Source of the DNA: Pelagibacteraceae bacterium AG-426-G02
Lineage (GTDB): Bacteria; Pseudomonadota; Alphaproteobacteria; Pelagibacterales; Pelagibacteraceae
Assembly: GCA_003213155.1 (NCBI GenBank)
Contig: QCNQ01000001.1
Location: forward strand, 62,001-126,000
DNA length: 64,000 bases
Direction: 5' to 3'
Within the stretch, counting starts at the first letter, position 1. The number at the start of each line of letters is the position of its first letter. Under the pieces are notes generated by a model. It had not been told where the DNA came from, ran no database searches, and saw only the letters and a list, made by a program, of their open reading frames with translations. Positions 51,112-60,997 of the stretch are shown piece by piece. A program made the translations under genes and the position numbers.

Positions 51112-51915
51112 ATGTTTGATGATTTTTTTATAAGAGCTTTGGTAGCTGGAATTGGGGTTGCTTTTGTAACAGGACCTCTTGGTTGCTTTGTTATATGGAG
51201 AAGATTATCTTATTTTGGTGACACCTTAGCTCACTCTGCTCTATTGGGAGTGACATTAGCGTTTACTATGGAGTTTAATATTGCGCTATCGGTGTTTATC
51301 ATTTCATCTCTGATAGCACTTATTTTAATTCAACTTCAAAAAAAAACTAATTTACCAGGTGATGCTTTATTGGGTCTTTTAGCACACTCATCTCTGGCAG
51401 TTGGACTTGTTGTTATAGGTTTTTTAACATTTATCAGGTTTGATATTATGGGATTATTATTTGGAGATATTTTAGCGGTTTCAGTTGATGATTTGTTGAT
51501 CATATGGATTGGAGGAGCATTAATCCTTTTAGTTCTAAAATTAATTTGGAAGCCTTTATTCGCTTCAACAGTAAATTATGAACTAGCAGATGCAGAAGGC
51601 TTAAATCCAGACAGAGCTAAGGCAATCTTTACTATTTTAATGGCTGCTATCATTGCTATTTCAATTAAAATGGTTGGATTGTTATTAATCACTGGGATGT
51701 TAATTATTCCCGCTGCAATGGCCAGAAATTTATCATCAAGTCCACAAAGTATGGTTATCTATTCAATTATAGGAGGCTTGTTATCTGTAATTATAGGATT
51801 GTTTACGTCTTTAGAGTTTAATACATCCTCAGGTCCATCAATTATAACAGCAGCTTTATTATTATTCATACTTTCATTATTTAAAATAAAACAATCTATT
51901 AAATTGAAAAATTAG
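51112..51915 (+). CDS. znuB: zinc ABC transporter permease
   Basis: GPLGCFVIWRRLSYFGDTLAHSALLGVTLAF. Confidence 0.94.
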   Translation: MFDDFFIRALVAGIGVAFVTGPLGCFVIWRRLSYFGDTLAHSALLGVTLAFTMEFNIALSVFIISSLIALILIQLQKKTNLPGDALLGLLAHSSLAVGLVVIGFLTFIRFDIMGLLFGDILAVSVDDLLIIWIGGALILLVLKLIWKPLFASTVNYELADAEGLNPDRAKAIFTILMAAIIAISIKMVGLLLITGMLIIPAAMARNLSSSPQSMVIYSIIGGLLSVIIGLFTSLEFNTSSGPSIITAALLLFILSLFKIKQSIKLKN

Positions 51916-51930
51916 TGAGGAATCAGTAAA

Positions 51931-52332
51931 ATGAAAACAATGCATAAAGAACATACTCTCACAAAAAATCAGCAAATTATTTTTGATTTAATTGATAAAT
52001 CTCCTGAACCAATGAAAGCTTATTCAATCCTTTTTAATGTTCAAAAAAAAGGCATTAAAGCTCCCCTACAAGTTTATCGAGCATTAGATAAACTAGTGGA
52101 AATAGGAAAAATTCACAAAATAGAGAGTCGAAATGCATTTATTGCGTGTCACAATTCAAGCTGTCGAGTGGCTAAAGCTACAGCGTTTTCTATCTGTGAG
52201 ATTTGTGAGAAAGTAACAGAAATAAGTAGTGCAGGTCTTTCCAAATACTTAGCTAACTTCAAAGACAAAGATGGTATGAAATATAGTAAATACAATCTTG
52301 AGTTTTTTGGATTATGTAAAAAGTGTAGATAA
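51931..52332 (+). CDS. zur: Fur-family regulator, probably Zur
   Basis: APLQVYRALDKLVEIGKIHKIESRNAFIACHN..., CxxC pairs; next to znuCB and Zur boxes. Confidence 0.88.
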   Translation: MKTMHKEHTLTKNQQIIFDLIDKSPEPMKAYSILFNVQKKGIKAPLQVYRALDKLVEIGKIHKIESRNAFIACHNSSCRVAKATAFSICEICEKVTEISSAGLSKYLANFKDKDGMKYSKYNLEFFGLCKKCR

Positions 52333-52376
52333 GTTATTATCTAAAATCAAAATAAAACAAGCTGAAAGGAAAACGT

Positions 52377-52598
52377 ATGTTTATTAAGAAGTATCTTAAA
52401 TGGATAAGCACATTTCTAGTTTTAGTTGGTATTTTATTAACAAACCTAAATATATATCCTTTAAATATTTATTTTCACGGATTAGGTGTTGTTGGATGGA
52501 CTATCGCTGGATTCGTTAGCAAAGACAAAGCGATACTTACTAACTTTGGATTACAAATTCCATTGTTCTTAGTAGGGATTTATAAAATAATTATTTAA
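52377..52598 (+). CDS. small membrane protein
   Basis: 73 aa, 2-3 predicted TM segments. Confidence 0.55.
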   Translation: MFIKKYLKWISTFLVLVGILLTNLNIYPLNIYFHGLGVVGWTIAGFVSKDKAILTNFGLQIPLFLVGIYKIII

Positions 52599-53278
52599 AT
52601 TAAAGAATAACCCGCGGCTCTAACTGTTCGAATTAACTCTTTTTTACCTTCAATATTGATTGATTGTCTTAGTCTTCTAATATGAACGTCAATAGTTCTG
52701 CTCTCTACATTGACATTATTAGGCCAAACTGTTTCTAAAATTTGATCCCGAGAATAAACTCTTTTGGGATTTGTTAAGAAAAATTCTAATAATCTAAATT
52801 CTGTAGGGCCAAGTTGAATTTCTTTATCTGATCTAAAAACTCTTTTTTCTATTCTATCTAATTTTAAATCTTCAAATATTAATTCATTTGCAACAACTTT
52901 AGGATCAGATCTTCTTAGAACAGCTTTTATTCGAGCAGATAGCTCATTAAAACTGAATGGTTTTGTGACATAATCATCTACACCACTTTCAAGACCTTTT
53001 ATCTTGTCTTCTTCCTCTCCTTTGGCTGTAAGCATAATGATAGGAAGGCTCTTAAAATTACTATCTCTTCTAATATTTTTACAGATATCTATCCCTGATA
53101 AATCCGGTAGCATCCAATCTAATAAGAGTAGATTAGGTTCAAATTTTTTTAGTTCTTTTAAACCTTCATTTCCATTTAATGATGAGGAGACAACAAAACC
53201 CTCTTTTTCTAAATTATGTTGGATTAATTGAACTATTGAAGCTTCATCTTCAATAATAAAAATTTTTCCTTTCATCAA
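52595..53278 (-). CDS. phoB: phosphate regulon response regulator PhoB
   Basis: FIIEDEASIVQLIQHNLEKEGF, LLLDWMLPDLSGIDICK, winged-helix C-terminus; adjacent to phoU. Confidence 0.93.
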   Translation of the reverse strand: MMKGKIFIIEDEASIVQLIQHNLEKEGFVVSSSLNGNEGLKELKKFEPNLLLLDWMLPDLSGIDICKNIRRDSNFKSLPIIMLTAKGEEEDKIKGLESGVDDYVTKPFSFNELSARIKAVLRRSDPKVVANELIFEDLKLDRIEKRVFRSDKEIQLGPTEFRLLEFFLTNPKRVYSRDQILETVWPNNVNVESRTIDVHIRRLRQSINIEGKKELIRTVRAAGYSLI

Positions 53279-53279
53279 A

Positions 53280-53972
53280 TTATTCTTGGATTACTTTACC
53301 CTTTGGCCTACTACCTTTTAGATATTCACCCTTTACTAAATAACATACTGTTTCAGCAATATTCGTTATATGATCGCCTGCTCTTTCCAAATTTTTTGTA
53401 GCAAAAATTAAATGTGTAGAAAAATCTAAGTTTTTTTTATCTTTAGATAAAAAGTCAATTACACTTTCCATTGCAATATAAGTTAAGTCATCAACTTGTT
53501 CATCTTTTTCCCAGACTTCTTTAGCTTTATCAAAGTTTTTGTTTACATAGCTATCAAGAACATCGTTTAGTTGTTTCATAACTAGTTCTCCTAGTCTTTT
53601 TAAATTTCCCAATAATTCATCTGGCAAATCTAGTGGTAAAGGCTTAACTTTTTTTGCATTACTTTTTGATAGATCCCCTATTCTTTCTAAATCTTGTGAA
53701 ATTTTTAATGAACTTATGGTCTCTCTTAAATCAATTGCCATAGGTGCTCTTTTAACCAGTAAATTCATTATTTGAGTATCTATTTTAGATCTAAATTTAT
53801 TAATTTCTTCATCACTTTTAATGATTTTATCAATTGAGTCCTTATCAACTTTAATTACAGCATCCATTGCGTCACTCAATTGAGACTCGGTTAAACTTCC
53901 CATTTTTATTAAAGAGTCTTTAAGAAATTGTAGCTCTTCTTCGTATGACTTTACTGTATGTTCATTGCTCAT
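53280..53972 (-). CDS. phoU: phosphate uptake regulator PhoU
   Basis: RAPMAIDLRETISSLKISQDLERIGDLSKSNAKK; LERAGDHITNIAETVCYLVKG. Confidence 0.94.
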   Translation of the reverse strand: MSNEHTVKSYEEELQFLKDSLIKMGSLTESQLSDAMDAVIKVDKDSIDKIIKSDEEINKFRSKIDTQIMNLLVKRAPMAIDLRETISSLKISQDLERIGDLSKSNAKKVKPLPLDLPDELLGNLKRLGELVMKQLNDVLDSYVNKNFDKAKEVWEKDEQVDDLTYIAMESVIDFLSKDKKNLDFSTHLIFATKNLERAGDHITNIAETVCYLVKGEYLKGSRPKGKVIQE

Positions 53973-53975
53973 AAT

Positions 53976-54737
53976 TTATCCAAATCTACCTGTAATATAG
54001 TCTTGTGTCATTTTATTGTCAGGATTTTTAAAAATTTTCTCAGTTTTTCCAACTTCAATTAACTTTCCTAGGTGAAAAAACCCAGTTTTTTGTGAAACAC
54101 GTACAGCCTGAGCCATTGAGTGTGTCACTATTACAATCGTATAAGTTTTTTTTAATTCATCAATTAATTCTTCAATTTTTGCAGTAGCAATTGGGTCTAA
54201 TGCTGAACATGGTTCATCCATTAAGATCACTTCAGGATTAACAGATATAGCTCTCGCTATACAAAGTCTTTGTTGCTGTCCTCCTGATAAACTTGTGCCT
54301 GGTTCATCTAGTCTATCTTTAACTTCTTCCCATAAAGCAGATTTTTTTAAACTGTTCTCAACAATTTGATCTAGTTCGCTTTTGGTTTCGCCTTTTCCAT
54401 GAATTTTAGGACCATAGGAAATATTATCATATATACTTTTTGGAAATGGATTTGGCTTTTGAAAAACCATTCCAACTCTTTCTCGTAATGAGACAACATC
54501 CAGATCTTTATCATTAATATTAATACCATCCATTTCAATATTTCCAGTAACTTTACAAATATCGATTACATCATTCATTCTGTTAATGCATCTTATAAAA
54601 GTTGATTTACCACATCCAGATGGACCAATTAAAGCAGTCACTTCTTTTTCATTTAAATCTAAATTAACATCAAACAATGCTTGTTTATCACCATAATAAA
54701 CATTTAAATTTTTTGATTTTATCTTAACATTACTCAT
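53976..54737 (-). CDS. pstB: phosphate ABC transporter ATP-binding protein
   Basis: [54 protein letters not shown]. Confidence 0.96.
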   Translation of the reverse strand: MSNVKIKSKNLNVYYGDKQALFDVNLDLNEKEVTALIGPSGCGKSTFIRCINRMNDVIDICKVTGNIEMDGININDKDLDVVSLRERVGMVFQKPNPFPKSIYDNISYGPKIHGKGETKSELDQIVENSLKKSALWEEVKDRLDEPGTSLSGGQQQRLCIARAISVNPEVILMDEPCSALDPIATAKIEELIDELKKTYTIVIVTHSMAQAVRVSQKTGFFHLGKLIEVGKTEKIFKNPDNKMTQDYITGRFG

Positions 54738-56000
54738 TTAATTCCATCGTTTTTCGAATTTTTGTCTTAAGTATACTGCAATAAAATTCATTACAATTAA
54801 AAAACTTAAGAGCATCATAATAGTTGCTGAAGTTTTCTCAACAAAGCCTCTTTCTGCGGACTCTGACCATAAATATACTTGAACAGGTAAAGAAGATGAT
54901 GGATCAATTGGACTTGACGGTATGTCAACAACAAATGCAACCATTCCAATTAATATAAGTGGTGCAGTTTCGCCTAATGCTTGCGCTAATCCAATTATAG
55001 TTCCTGATAAAGTGCCAGGTAGTGCTAACGGTACTACATGGTGAAAAACAGATTGAAATTTAGATGCACCAACTGCTAAAGCGCCCTCTCTTATTGAAGG
55101 TGGAACAGCTTTTAATGAAGCTCTACATGGAATAATAATTCTTGGTAAAGTCATTAACGCTAAAGTTATTCCAGCAACTAATGGTGTTGATCTCGGTAAT
55201 TGGATAGTTGCAAGCAAAATTTGTAAAGCAAGTAAACCGTAAACAATAGATGGCACTGCTGCTAAATTATTTATATTAATTTCAATAAAATCTGTAATTT
55301 TATTTTTTGGAGCGAACTCTTCCAAGTAAATCGACGCTAGAACAGCCACTGGAAAAGCTAATAATAAACAAATTAAAATACTATAAAATGATCCAACTAA
55401 AGCTCCACCTATACCTGCTAGTTCTGGATCTCTAGAGTCACCATTGTTAAAAAAATAATTGTTAAAATTTTTACTTATTTTTTTATTTTCAACAAAATAA
55501 TCGTAAATAACTAATTGAAAATCAGAAATTCTTCTTCTTTCTTCGGGTAAATCTCTTGGATAATTACCTTTATGTAATTGATCAATGTCATCAGAGGCTG
55601 TTAAATCTAATGTAATTGTTTTACCTATTAAGTTATTATCATTTAAAAAAGCTTTTTTAATCTCAATTTCAGCATCACCACTAAATAGTTTTAATAATTC
55701 ATCTTCCTCATCTCTATCTTTTGCTGGATAAGCCTTTATTAAATTTTCAATCATAATATCGTAAAAATCAGCTTCCATTATTTCTTCTTGGGATGCACCA
55801 TTTTGAATTTCTAGTAATTCCTGATCAAAGAAAACTTCAGTGGTAATTACTGTTTTTTTAAAGGCTGAACTTCCTTTTGAGAAAATATTTTGAACTAGAA
55901 TAACAACAAACAACAAAGCAACAAAGATAGATGTTAATCCGTAAAATCTAAATCTTTTTTCTGCTCGGTGTCTTTTTTTTAATCTTTCTTCTTTAGTCAT
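54738..56000 (-). CDS. pstA: phosphate ABC transporter permease PstA
   Basis: AVPSIVYGLLALQ..., EGALAVGASKFQSVFHHVVPLALPGTLSGTIIGLAQALGETAPLIL. Confidence 0.94.
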   Translation of the reverse strand: MTKEERLKKRHRAEKRFRFYGLTSIFVALLFVVILVQNIFSKGSSAFKKTVITTEVFFDQELLEIQNGASQEEIMEADFYDIMIENLIKAYPAKDRDEEDELLKLFSGDAEIEIKKAFLNDNNLIGKTITLDLTASDDIDQLHKGNYPRDLPEERRRISDFQLVIYDYFVENKKISKNFNNYFFNNGDSRDPELAGIGGALVGSFYSILICLLLAFPVAVLASIYLEEFAPKNKITDFIEININNLAAVPSIVYGLLALQILLATIQLPRSTPLVAGITLALMTLPRIIIPCRASLKAVPPSIREGALAVGASKFQSVFHHVVPLALPGTLSGTIIGLAQALGETAPLILIGMVAFVVDIPSSPIDPSSSLPVQVYLWSESAERGFVEKTSATIMMLLSFLIVMNFIAVYLRQKFEKRWN

Positions 56001-57396
56001 ACTTCTCTCTATATTTTTTGACTGCTCTTTGAGCGATATAATTCAATATTAATGTTGCTATAAATAATGTAAGTCCTAAAGCAAAAGCAGATTGAGTTTT
56101 CGGACTATCAAATTCTTGGTCACCAACAAGTATCATTACAATTTGAGTTGTGATTGTTGTAGTAGACTCTAAAGGGTTAATTGTAAGATTTGCAGCAAGG
56201 CCAGCTGCCATAACAACTATCATTGTTTCACCTATCGCTCTTGACACTGCTAATAAAACTGATCCTATTATCCCTGGAAGAGCTGCAGGTATTACGACTT
56301 GTTTAATTGTTTCTGATTTAGTGGCTCCTACAGCATATGAACCGTCTCTTAATGATTGTGGTACAGAATTAATTACGTCATCAGATAAAGATGAAACATA
56401 AGGAATAATCATTATTCCCATAATTAATCCTGCAGCTAAAGCACTTTCAGATGAAACAGTTAATCCTAAATTTTCACCTACTTGTCTAAAAAAAGGTCCA
56501 ACAGTTAATGCGGCAAAGAAACCATAAACTACAGTTGGTATTCCTGCTAAAATTTCAATAATTGGTTTTGAAATTCTTCTTACTTTAATTGAAGCATATT
56601 CAGCCATGTAAATTCCTGAAAATAGACCAATAGGAACAGCTACCAACATTGCAATAAAAGCTATGAAAGATGTACCTGCAATTAATGGAATAAAGCCAAA
56701 AGCATCTTTTAACTCTTCAAATTCAGCTGCAGTTATTGATGAGGCATCTCTAACGAATGCTCTTTGTGGACTCCAATTTGTACCAAATAGATAATCAAAA
56801 ATATTAATGACTGAAAAAAACTTTATACTTTCAAAAAGTAGTGAAAATATTATTCCGAGAGTGGTTAAAATAGCTATTAAAGAAGATACAAACAATAAAC
56901 CCTTTAAAATAACCTCCACATCGTCTCTAGCTTTATTGTTATTTTTTATTTTTTTTAAAGAGTAAATAACTGAGGCTATAATTATTCCAAAAATTAAAAC
57001 TACTTTTGAATTTGTAAAAAGATTTATAAATTTTGCATAAGCAAGAGCACTTTCTTTCAATATACTGTCTATATCTCCAAAATAAGTACCTAAATGAATA
57101 GCCTTAATTTTTTCATATATTAAATTTGCTTCATTTTTATCACTAAAAATTGCACCTTGATTTGCAGCTGTTTCAATAATTATAGATTTAATGATTACGG
57201 GTTCAAATAATGACCAGATCAATAAAAATACTAATGCTGGTATTGAACACCACAAAACAAGATAGTATCCATAAAATTTTGGTAGAGCATTTAATTTGAT
57301 ATTATCTTTGATAGAAATGGTTTTAGTTTTTGATTTTCCATAGAAGAACAAAGAGACAGAAAATATAGTGATTAAAAATATTAGAACGATGTTCAT
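55993..57396 (-). CDS. pstC: phosphate ABC transporter permease PstC
   Basis: AGIPTVVYGFFAALTVGPFFR, DGSYAVGATKSETIKQVVIPAALPGIIGSVLLAVSRAIGETMIV. Confidence 0.94.
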   Translation of the reverse strand: MNIVLIFLITIFSVSLFFYGKSKTKTISIKDNIKLNALPKFYGYYLVLWCSIPALVFLLIWSLFEPVIIKSIIIETAANQGAIFSDKNEANLIYEKIKAIHLGTYFGDIDSILKESALAYAKFINLFTNSKVVLIFGIIIASVIYSLKKIKNNNKARDDVEVILKGLLFVSSLIAILTTLGIIFSLLFESIKFFSVINIFDYLFGTNWSPQRAFVRDASSITAAEFEELKDAFGFIPLIAGTSFIAFIAMLVAVPIGLFSGIYMAEYASIKVRRISKPIIEILAGIPTVVYGFFAALTVGPFFRQVGENLGLTVSSESALAAGLIMGIMIIPYVSSLSDDVINSVPQSLRDGSYAVGATKSETIKQVVIPAALPGIIGSVLLAVSRAIGETMIVVMAAGLAANLTINPLESTTTITTQIVMILVGDQEFDSPKTQSAFALGLTLFIATLILNYIAQRAVKKYREKYD

Positions 57397-57420
57397 TCGC
57401 CCTGAGTGATATATTCTTAA

Positions 57421-57439
57421 TGTTACAGAAATATTACAA
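57421..57439 (-). promoter_or_regulatory. Pho-box-like site upstream of pstC
   Basis: Minus strand TTGTAATATTTCTGTAACA: TGTAATA-N4-TGTAACA, 11-bp period like CTGTCATAAATCTGTCAC. Confidence 0.65.
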
Positions 57440-57462
57440 ATTAAATCTAAGATTGAATAAAC

Positions 57463-57493
57463 AAAAAAGGCCAGTTATTACTGGCCTTTTTTT
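57463..57493 (-). terminator. intrinsic terminator between pstS and pstC
   Basis: GGCCAGT-TATT-ACTGGCC perfect stem flanked by A6 and T7; could act in both directions. Confidence 0.88.
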
Positions 57494-57508
57494 GGGGATA
57501 AATGAAAA

Positions 57509-58537
57509 TTATTTTAACTTGATTGTATTCAGATCTACTGCAGCTGTTCTAGTAACTTTGTATTTATCTGAAGCTAAAGGAACAAGTCCTATTTCAGCTA
57601 AATAACCTCTGTTACTCATTGCTTTTTTCGAAGTAAATTCTTTAAGAAACTCTTTAATGCCTGGAATTACTCCAATGTGAGCTTTTTTTACATAAAAGAA
57701 CAATGGTCTTGCAATTGGATAAGAATAATCTTGGATACCTTCTAATGATGGCTGAACACCATTAATAGATGATGCTTTGATTTTATCTTTGTTAGCAACT
57801 AAGTAACTATAACCAAAAAAACCATATGCATCAGGATTAGATGAAAGTTTTTGTACAATTAAAGTATCGTTTTCACCAGCTTCAACAGCATATCCGTCTT
57901 CTCTAATTTTAGCACATTCCTTTTTAGCTTTTTTACCTTCAGCATCATAAAGAGATTTAGCTGTTTTAGTGCATCCTTTAACCATTACTAATGAATTCCA
58001 TGCATCTCTAGTGCCTGATGTTGGAGGTGCAACTAATATTTCAATCTTTTTATTTGGAAGACTAGCATCTATATCACTCCAATTTTTATATGGATTTTCA
58101 ACAAGTTTTCCATCAATGTCTACTTTAGATGCTAAAGCTCTCCATAATTGTTCTTTTGTGAAGTCTGCATCTGGAGCATTCACTGAGTGTGCAAATGAAA
58201 TACCATCATTACCTATTACTATTTCAATAATTTCAGCAACTCCATTTTTCTCACATAAAGCTTTTTCTTTTGTTTTAATTGCTCTTGATGCATTTGTTAT
58301 ATCAGGATGATTTGCTCCTACACCTGCGCAGAACAATTTCATTCCTCCACCAGTTCCTGTACTTTCGATTACTGGTGTCTTGAATTTTCCACCTTTACCA
58401 AACTTTTCAGCTACAACTGTAGCATATGGGTAAACAGTAGAAGAACCTACAATTTTTATTTGATCTCTTGCGTAACTTGTTGTTGTAAAACTAAGTACTA
58501 AAAGAAACCCTAATAAAATTTTTACTAATCTATTCAT
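57509..58537 (-). CDS. pstS: phosphate-binding protein PstS
   Basis: IKIVGSSTVYPYATVVAEKFG, STGTGGGMKLFCAG, RPLFFYVKKAHIGVIPGIKEFL. Confidence 0.95.
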   Translation of the reverse strand: MNRLVKILLGFLLVLSFTTTSYARDQIKIVGSSTVYPYATVVAEKFGKGGKFKTPVIESTGTGGGMKLFCAGVGANHPDITNASRAIKTKEKALCEKNGVAEIIEIVIGNDGISFAHSVNAPDADFTKEQLWRALASKVDIDGKLVENPYKNWSDIDASLPNKKIEILVAPPTSGTRDAWNSLVMVKGCTKTAKSLYDAEGKKAKKECAKIREDGYAVEAGENDTLIVQKLSSNPDAYGFFGYSYLVANKDKIKASSINGVQPSLEGIQDYSYPIARPLFFYVKKAHIGVIPGIKEFLKEFTSKKAMSNRGYLAEIGLVPLASDKYKVTRTAAVDLNTIKLK

Positions 58538-58602
58538 ATTTCTCCTTTTTTAGATTCGTTATGCATCAATAAATAAATCTGAATCTTAAATATTTTATTA
58601 AA

Positions 58603-58624
58603 GGAAAGTTAAAGTTTTGTTACA
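58603..58624 (-). promoter_or_regulatory. Pho-box-like site upstream of pstS
   Basis: Minus strand TGTAACAAAACTTTAACTTTCC: TGTAACA-N4-TTTAACT. Confidence 0.55.
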
Positions 58625-58645
58625 AAGGCTAACTTTTTAGTTGAA

Positions 58646-59803
58646 TTAAATTGAATTAAATTTCAAATCTATAATAGTTCCTTGGTTTTCCTCACTATTA
58701 ATAATCATTTCGCCTCTATGTTGAGAAACAAGATGTTTAACAATAGCTAGTCCTAACCCTGTTCCACCAACACTCCGACTTTTACTAGGATCAACAGTGA
58801 AAAATCTTTCAGTGATTCTATGAATAAATTCCTTAGGAATTCCTATTCCTTGATCTGATATAGAGACAATATTTAAATCACCCTCTTTTTTCGTGGCAAT
58901 TTTAATTTCTTTACCCTTCTCACTATATTTAATTGAATTATCAATAAGGTTAGTAAAAATTTCTATCAATTTATCCCGATCACCAATAATTTTGAAATTC
59001 TCAGTTTTTTGCAGATTTAAATTGATGTTATTTTTTTTAACAATGTTTTCATAAGTCTTAATCACGTAACTAAGCACTTCTATTAAATCTATTTCGTGTG
59101 TAGGCCTTATATGCTCCTGCAGCTCAATTTTTGATAGTGATAACAAATCTCTTATTAAATTTTCCATTCTTTCAGATTGAGAGCTCATTACTGGTAATAA
59201 ATTAGTAACTTCAGAGTTCTTTTTTAAATCTGAATTATTTTCAAATGTCTCAAGTCCCATCTTAATAGATTGCAATGGGGTTCTAAGTTCGTGGGAAACA
59301 TTTGCAACAAAGTCTGATTTTAATTGTTGAAATTTATGAAATTCAGTTAAATCTCTCATAAAAAGCAAACAAGATGGCTCATCAAAGAATAAATTATGAT
59401 TATCTTGGTAAATTGTTACATTCATTCTAAGAACTGAGGGGTTTCGTAATTCTATTTCAAGATCATTAGAATTTTCTCCATTGAAAGCTTTCTCAATTGA
59501 ACTTAACAAATCGGGATTTCTTAAAAAGCCACTTATATTTTCATTCAATTTTGTTTGAAATCTTTTACTTGCTGAACTATTACTAAATATTATTTCCTTG
59601 GATTTGTTTAAAATTATAATTCCTTCTGGAATGTAATTTAAAAGGTTATAAATAGTTTCTCTATATTTTTTATTCTCATTTTCCTCTTTATTGATCTCTT
59701 CTTTTTTTTCTTCTGTATTAATTCCTAAAACTCTCTCCTTCTTCAATAGAAAGAATAACAAAATAGCTATTATAATTAACAAAACATATGTTAATAATTC
59801 CAT
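58646..59803 (-). CDS. phoR: phosphate regulon sensor kinase PhoR
   Basis: FVANVSHELRTPLQSIKMGLETF, DQGIGIPKEFIHRITERFFTVDPSKSRSVGGTGLGLAIVKHLV. Confidence 0.92.
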   Translation of the reverse strand: MELLTYVLLIIIAILLFFLLKKERVLGINTEEKKEEINKEENENKKYRETIYNLLNYIPEGIIILNKSKEIIFSNSSASKRFQTKLNENISGFLRNPDLLSSIEKAFNGENSNDLEIELRNPSVLRMNVTIYQDNHNLFFDEPSCLLFMRDLTEFHKFQQLKSDFVANVSHELRTPLQSIKMGLETFENNSDLKKNSEVTNLLPVMSSQSERMENLIRDLLSLSKIELQEHIRPTHEIDLIEVLSYVIKTYENIVKKNNINLNLQKTENFKIIGDRDKLIEIFTNLIDNSIKYSEKGKEIKIATKKEGDLNIVSISDQGIGIPKEFIHRITERFFTVDPSKSRSVGGTGLGLAIVKHLVSQHRGEMIINSEENQGTIIDLKFNSI

Positions 59804-59806
59804 AAA

Positions 59807-60997
59807 CTATTTTACTCTTCCGTATATATCCTGAAATCTTACAATATCTGTTTCTTTTAAAATCGAGCCTACTTGAGCTTCAATTATTTTAACTGGTTTT
59901 TTATAGGGATTTTCTATTCTATGGATTGCACCTAATGGAATAAAAATAGTTTCATCAGGTTTCATAGTGAAATATTTCTTATTTAAAGTAATTTTAGGTT
60001 TACCTTGAGTTACTACCCAGTGTTCAGCTCTATGATGATGTTTCTGTAAACTTAATATACCTTTGGGTTTTACATATAATTCTTTAATTAAGAATTCCTT
60101 GCCATTAAATAGATTTACATAACTACCCCAAGGTCTATGAAATACATTCTTTTTTTTAAAATAATGTCTTTTATTTCGTCCATACATTTTGCAAATTTCT
60201 TTCCAAGATCCTAAATCGGACCAAGGAATATCTAATTTGATCGCATTTATATCTTTGGTTTTTTCTAATATCGCATAATCAAAAGACTTTGCTGTTGCTT
60301 TGGTAAATGCTTGTTTGTTTAAATAATACACATTACTTTTATATTTTGCTTTTGTTACAGCTTTATTACAATTTCGGTAAATATTTGGTTGGTATTTCTT
60401 GAAATTATTAATAATGGAGTCTTTTCTCATATAAAACATTCCAGAATTCCAATAACCTTTTTTACTAATTATTTGTTTAGCTTTAGCTTCTTTAGGTTTT
60501 TCTACAAATCTAGATACTTTATTATTTTTTGTTAAAAAATATCCAAATTCGCTGGAGGGCATTGTGGGTTTAATCCCAAAAATAAAGATATTATTATGAG
60601 TAAGTTTCTTTTGATTTTTTTTGATAGCTTTATTGAATAAACCAACCTTCTCTATCAAATGATCTGCTGCTAAAAACATTAAAGGTTGTTCATTTGGAAT
60701 ATCATTTATTAATGCCGTACTTAAAATGGCTGGTGCTGTGTTTCTTTTAGCTGGCTCTAAAACTATCTTAAATTTTCTTATTTTGTGTTTCTTTAGATGT
60801 TGTTTAACTTGTCTTAAATATTTTGCATTAGTACTTATAATCGGGGCATCAAATATAGATGCTTTAACTCTCTCTAAAGTTTTACCCAATAAAGTCCAAT
60901 TACCAAAATCAATAAATTGTTTTGCTTGATGTTTTTTAACTTTTGGCCAAAGTCTTGTTCCGGCGCCACCACATAAAATAACTGGGCGAATTTTCAT
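59807..60997 (-). CDS. mannose-1-phosphate guanylyltransferase
   Basis: RPVILCGGAGTRLWP, FVEKPKEAKAKQ, HRPWGSYVNLFNGKEFLIKELYVKPKGILSLQKHHHRAEHWVVTQG. Confidence 0.93.
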   Translation of the reverse strand: MKIRPVILCGGAGTRLWPKVKKHQAKQFIDFGNWTLLGKTLERVKASIFDAPIISTNAKYLRQVKQHLKKHKIRKFKIVLEPAKRNTAPAILSTALINDIPNEQPLMFLAADHLIEKVGLFNKAIKKNQKKLTHNNIFIFGIKPTMPSSEFGYFLTKNNKVSRFVEKPKEAKAKQIISKKGYWNSGMFYMRKDSIINNFKKYQPNIYRNCNKAVTKAKYKSNVYYLNKQAFTKATAKSFDYAILEKTKDINAIKLDIPWSDLGSWKEICKMYGRNKRHYFKKKNVFHRPWGSYVNLFNGKEFLIKELYVKPKGILSLQKHHHRAEHWVVTQGKPKITLNKKYFTMKPDETIFIPLGAIHRIENPYKKPVKIIEAQVGSILKETDIVRFQDIYGRVK

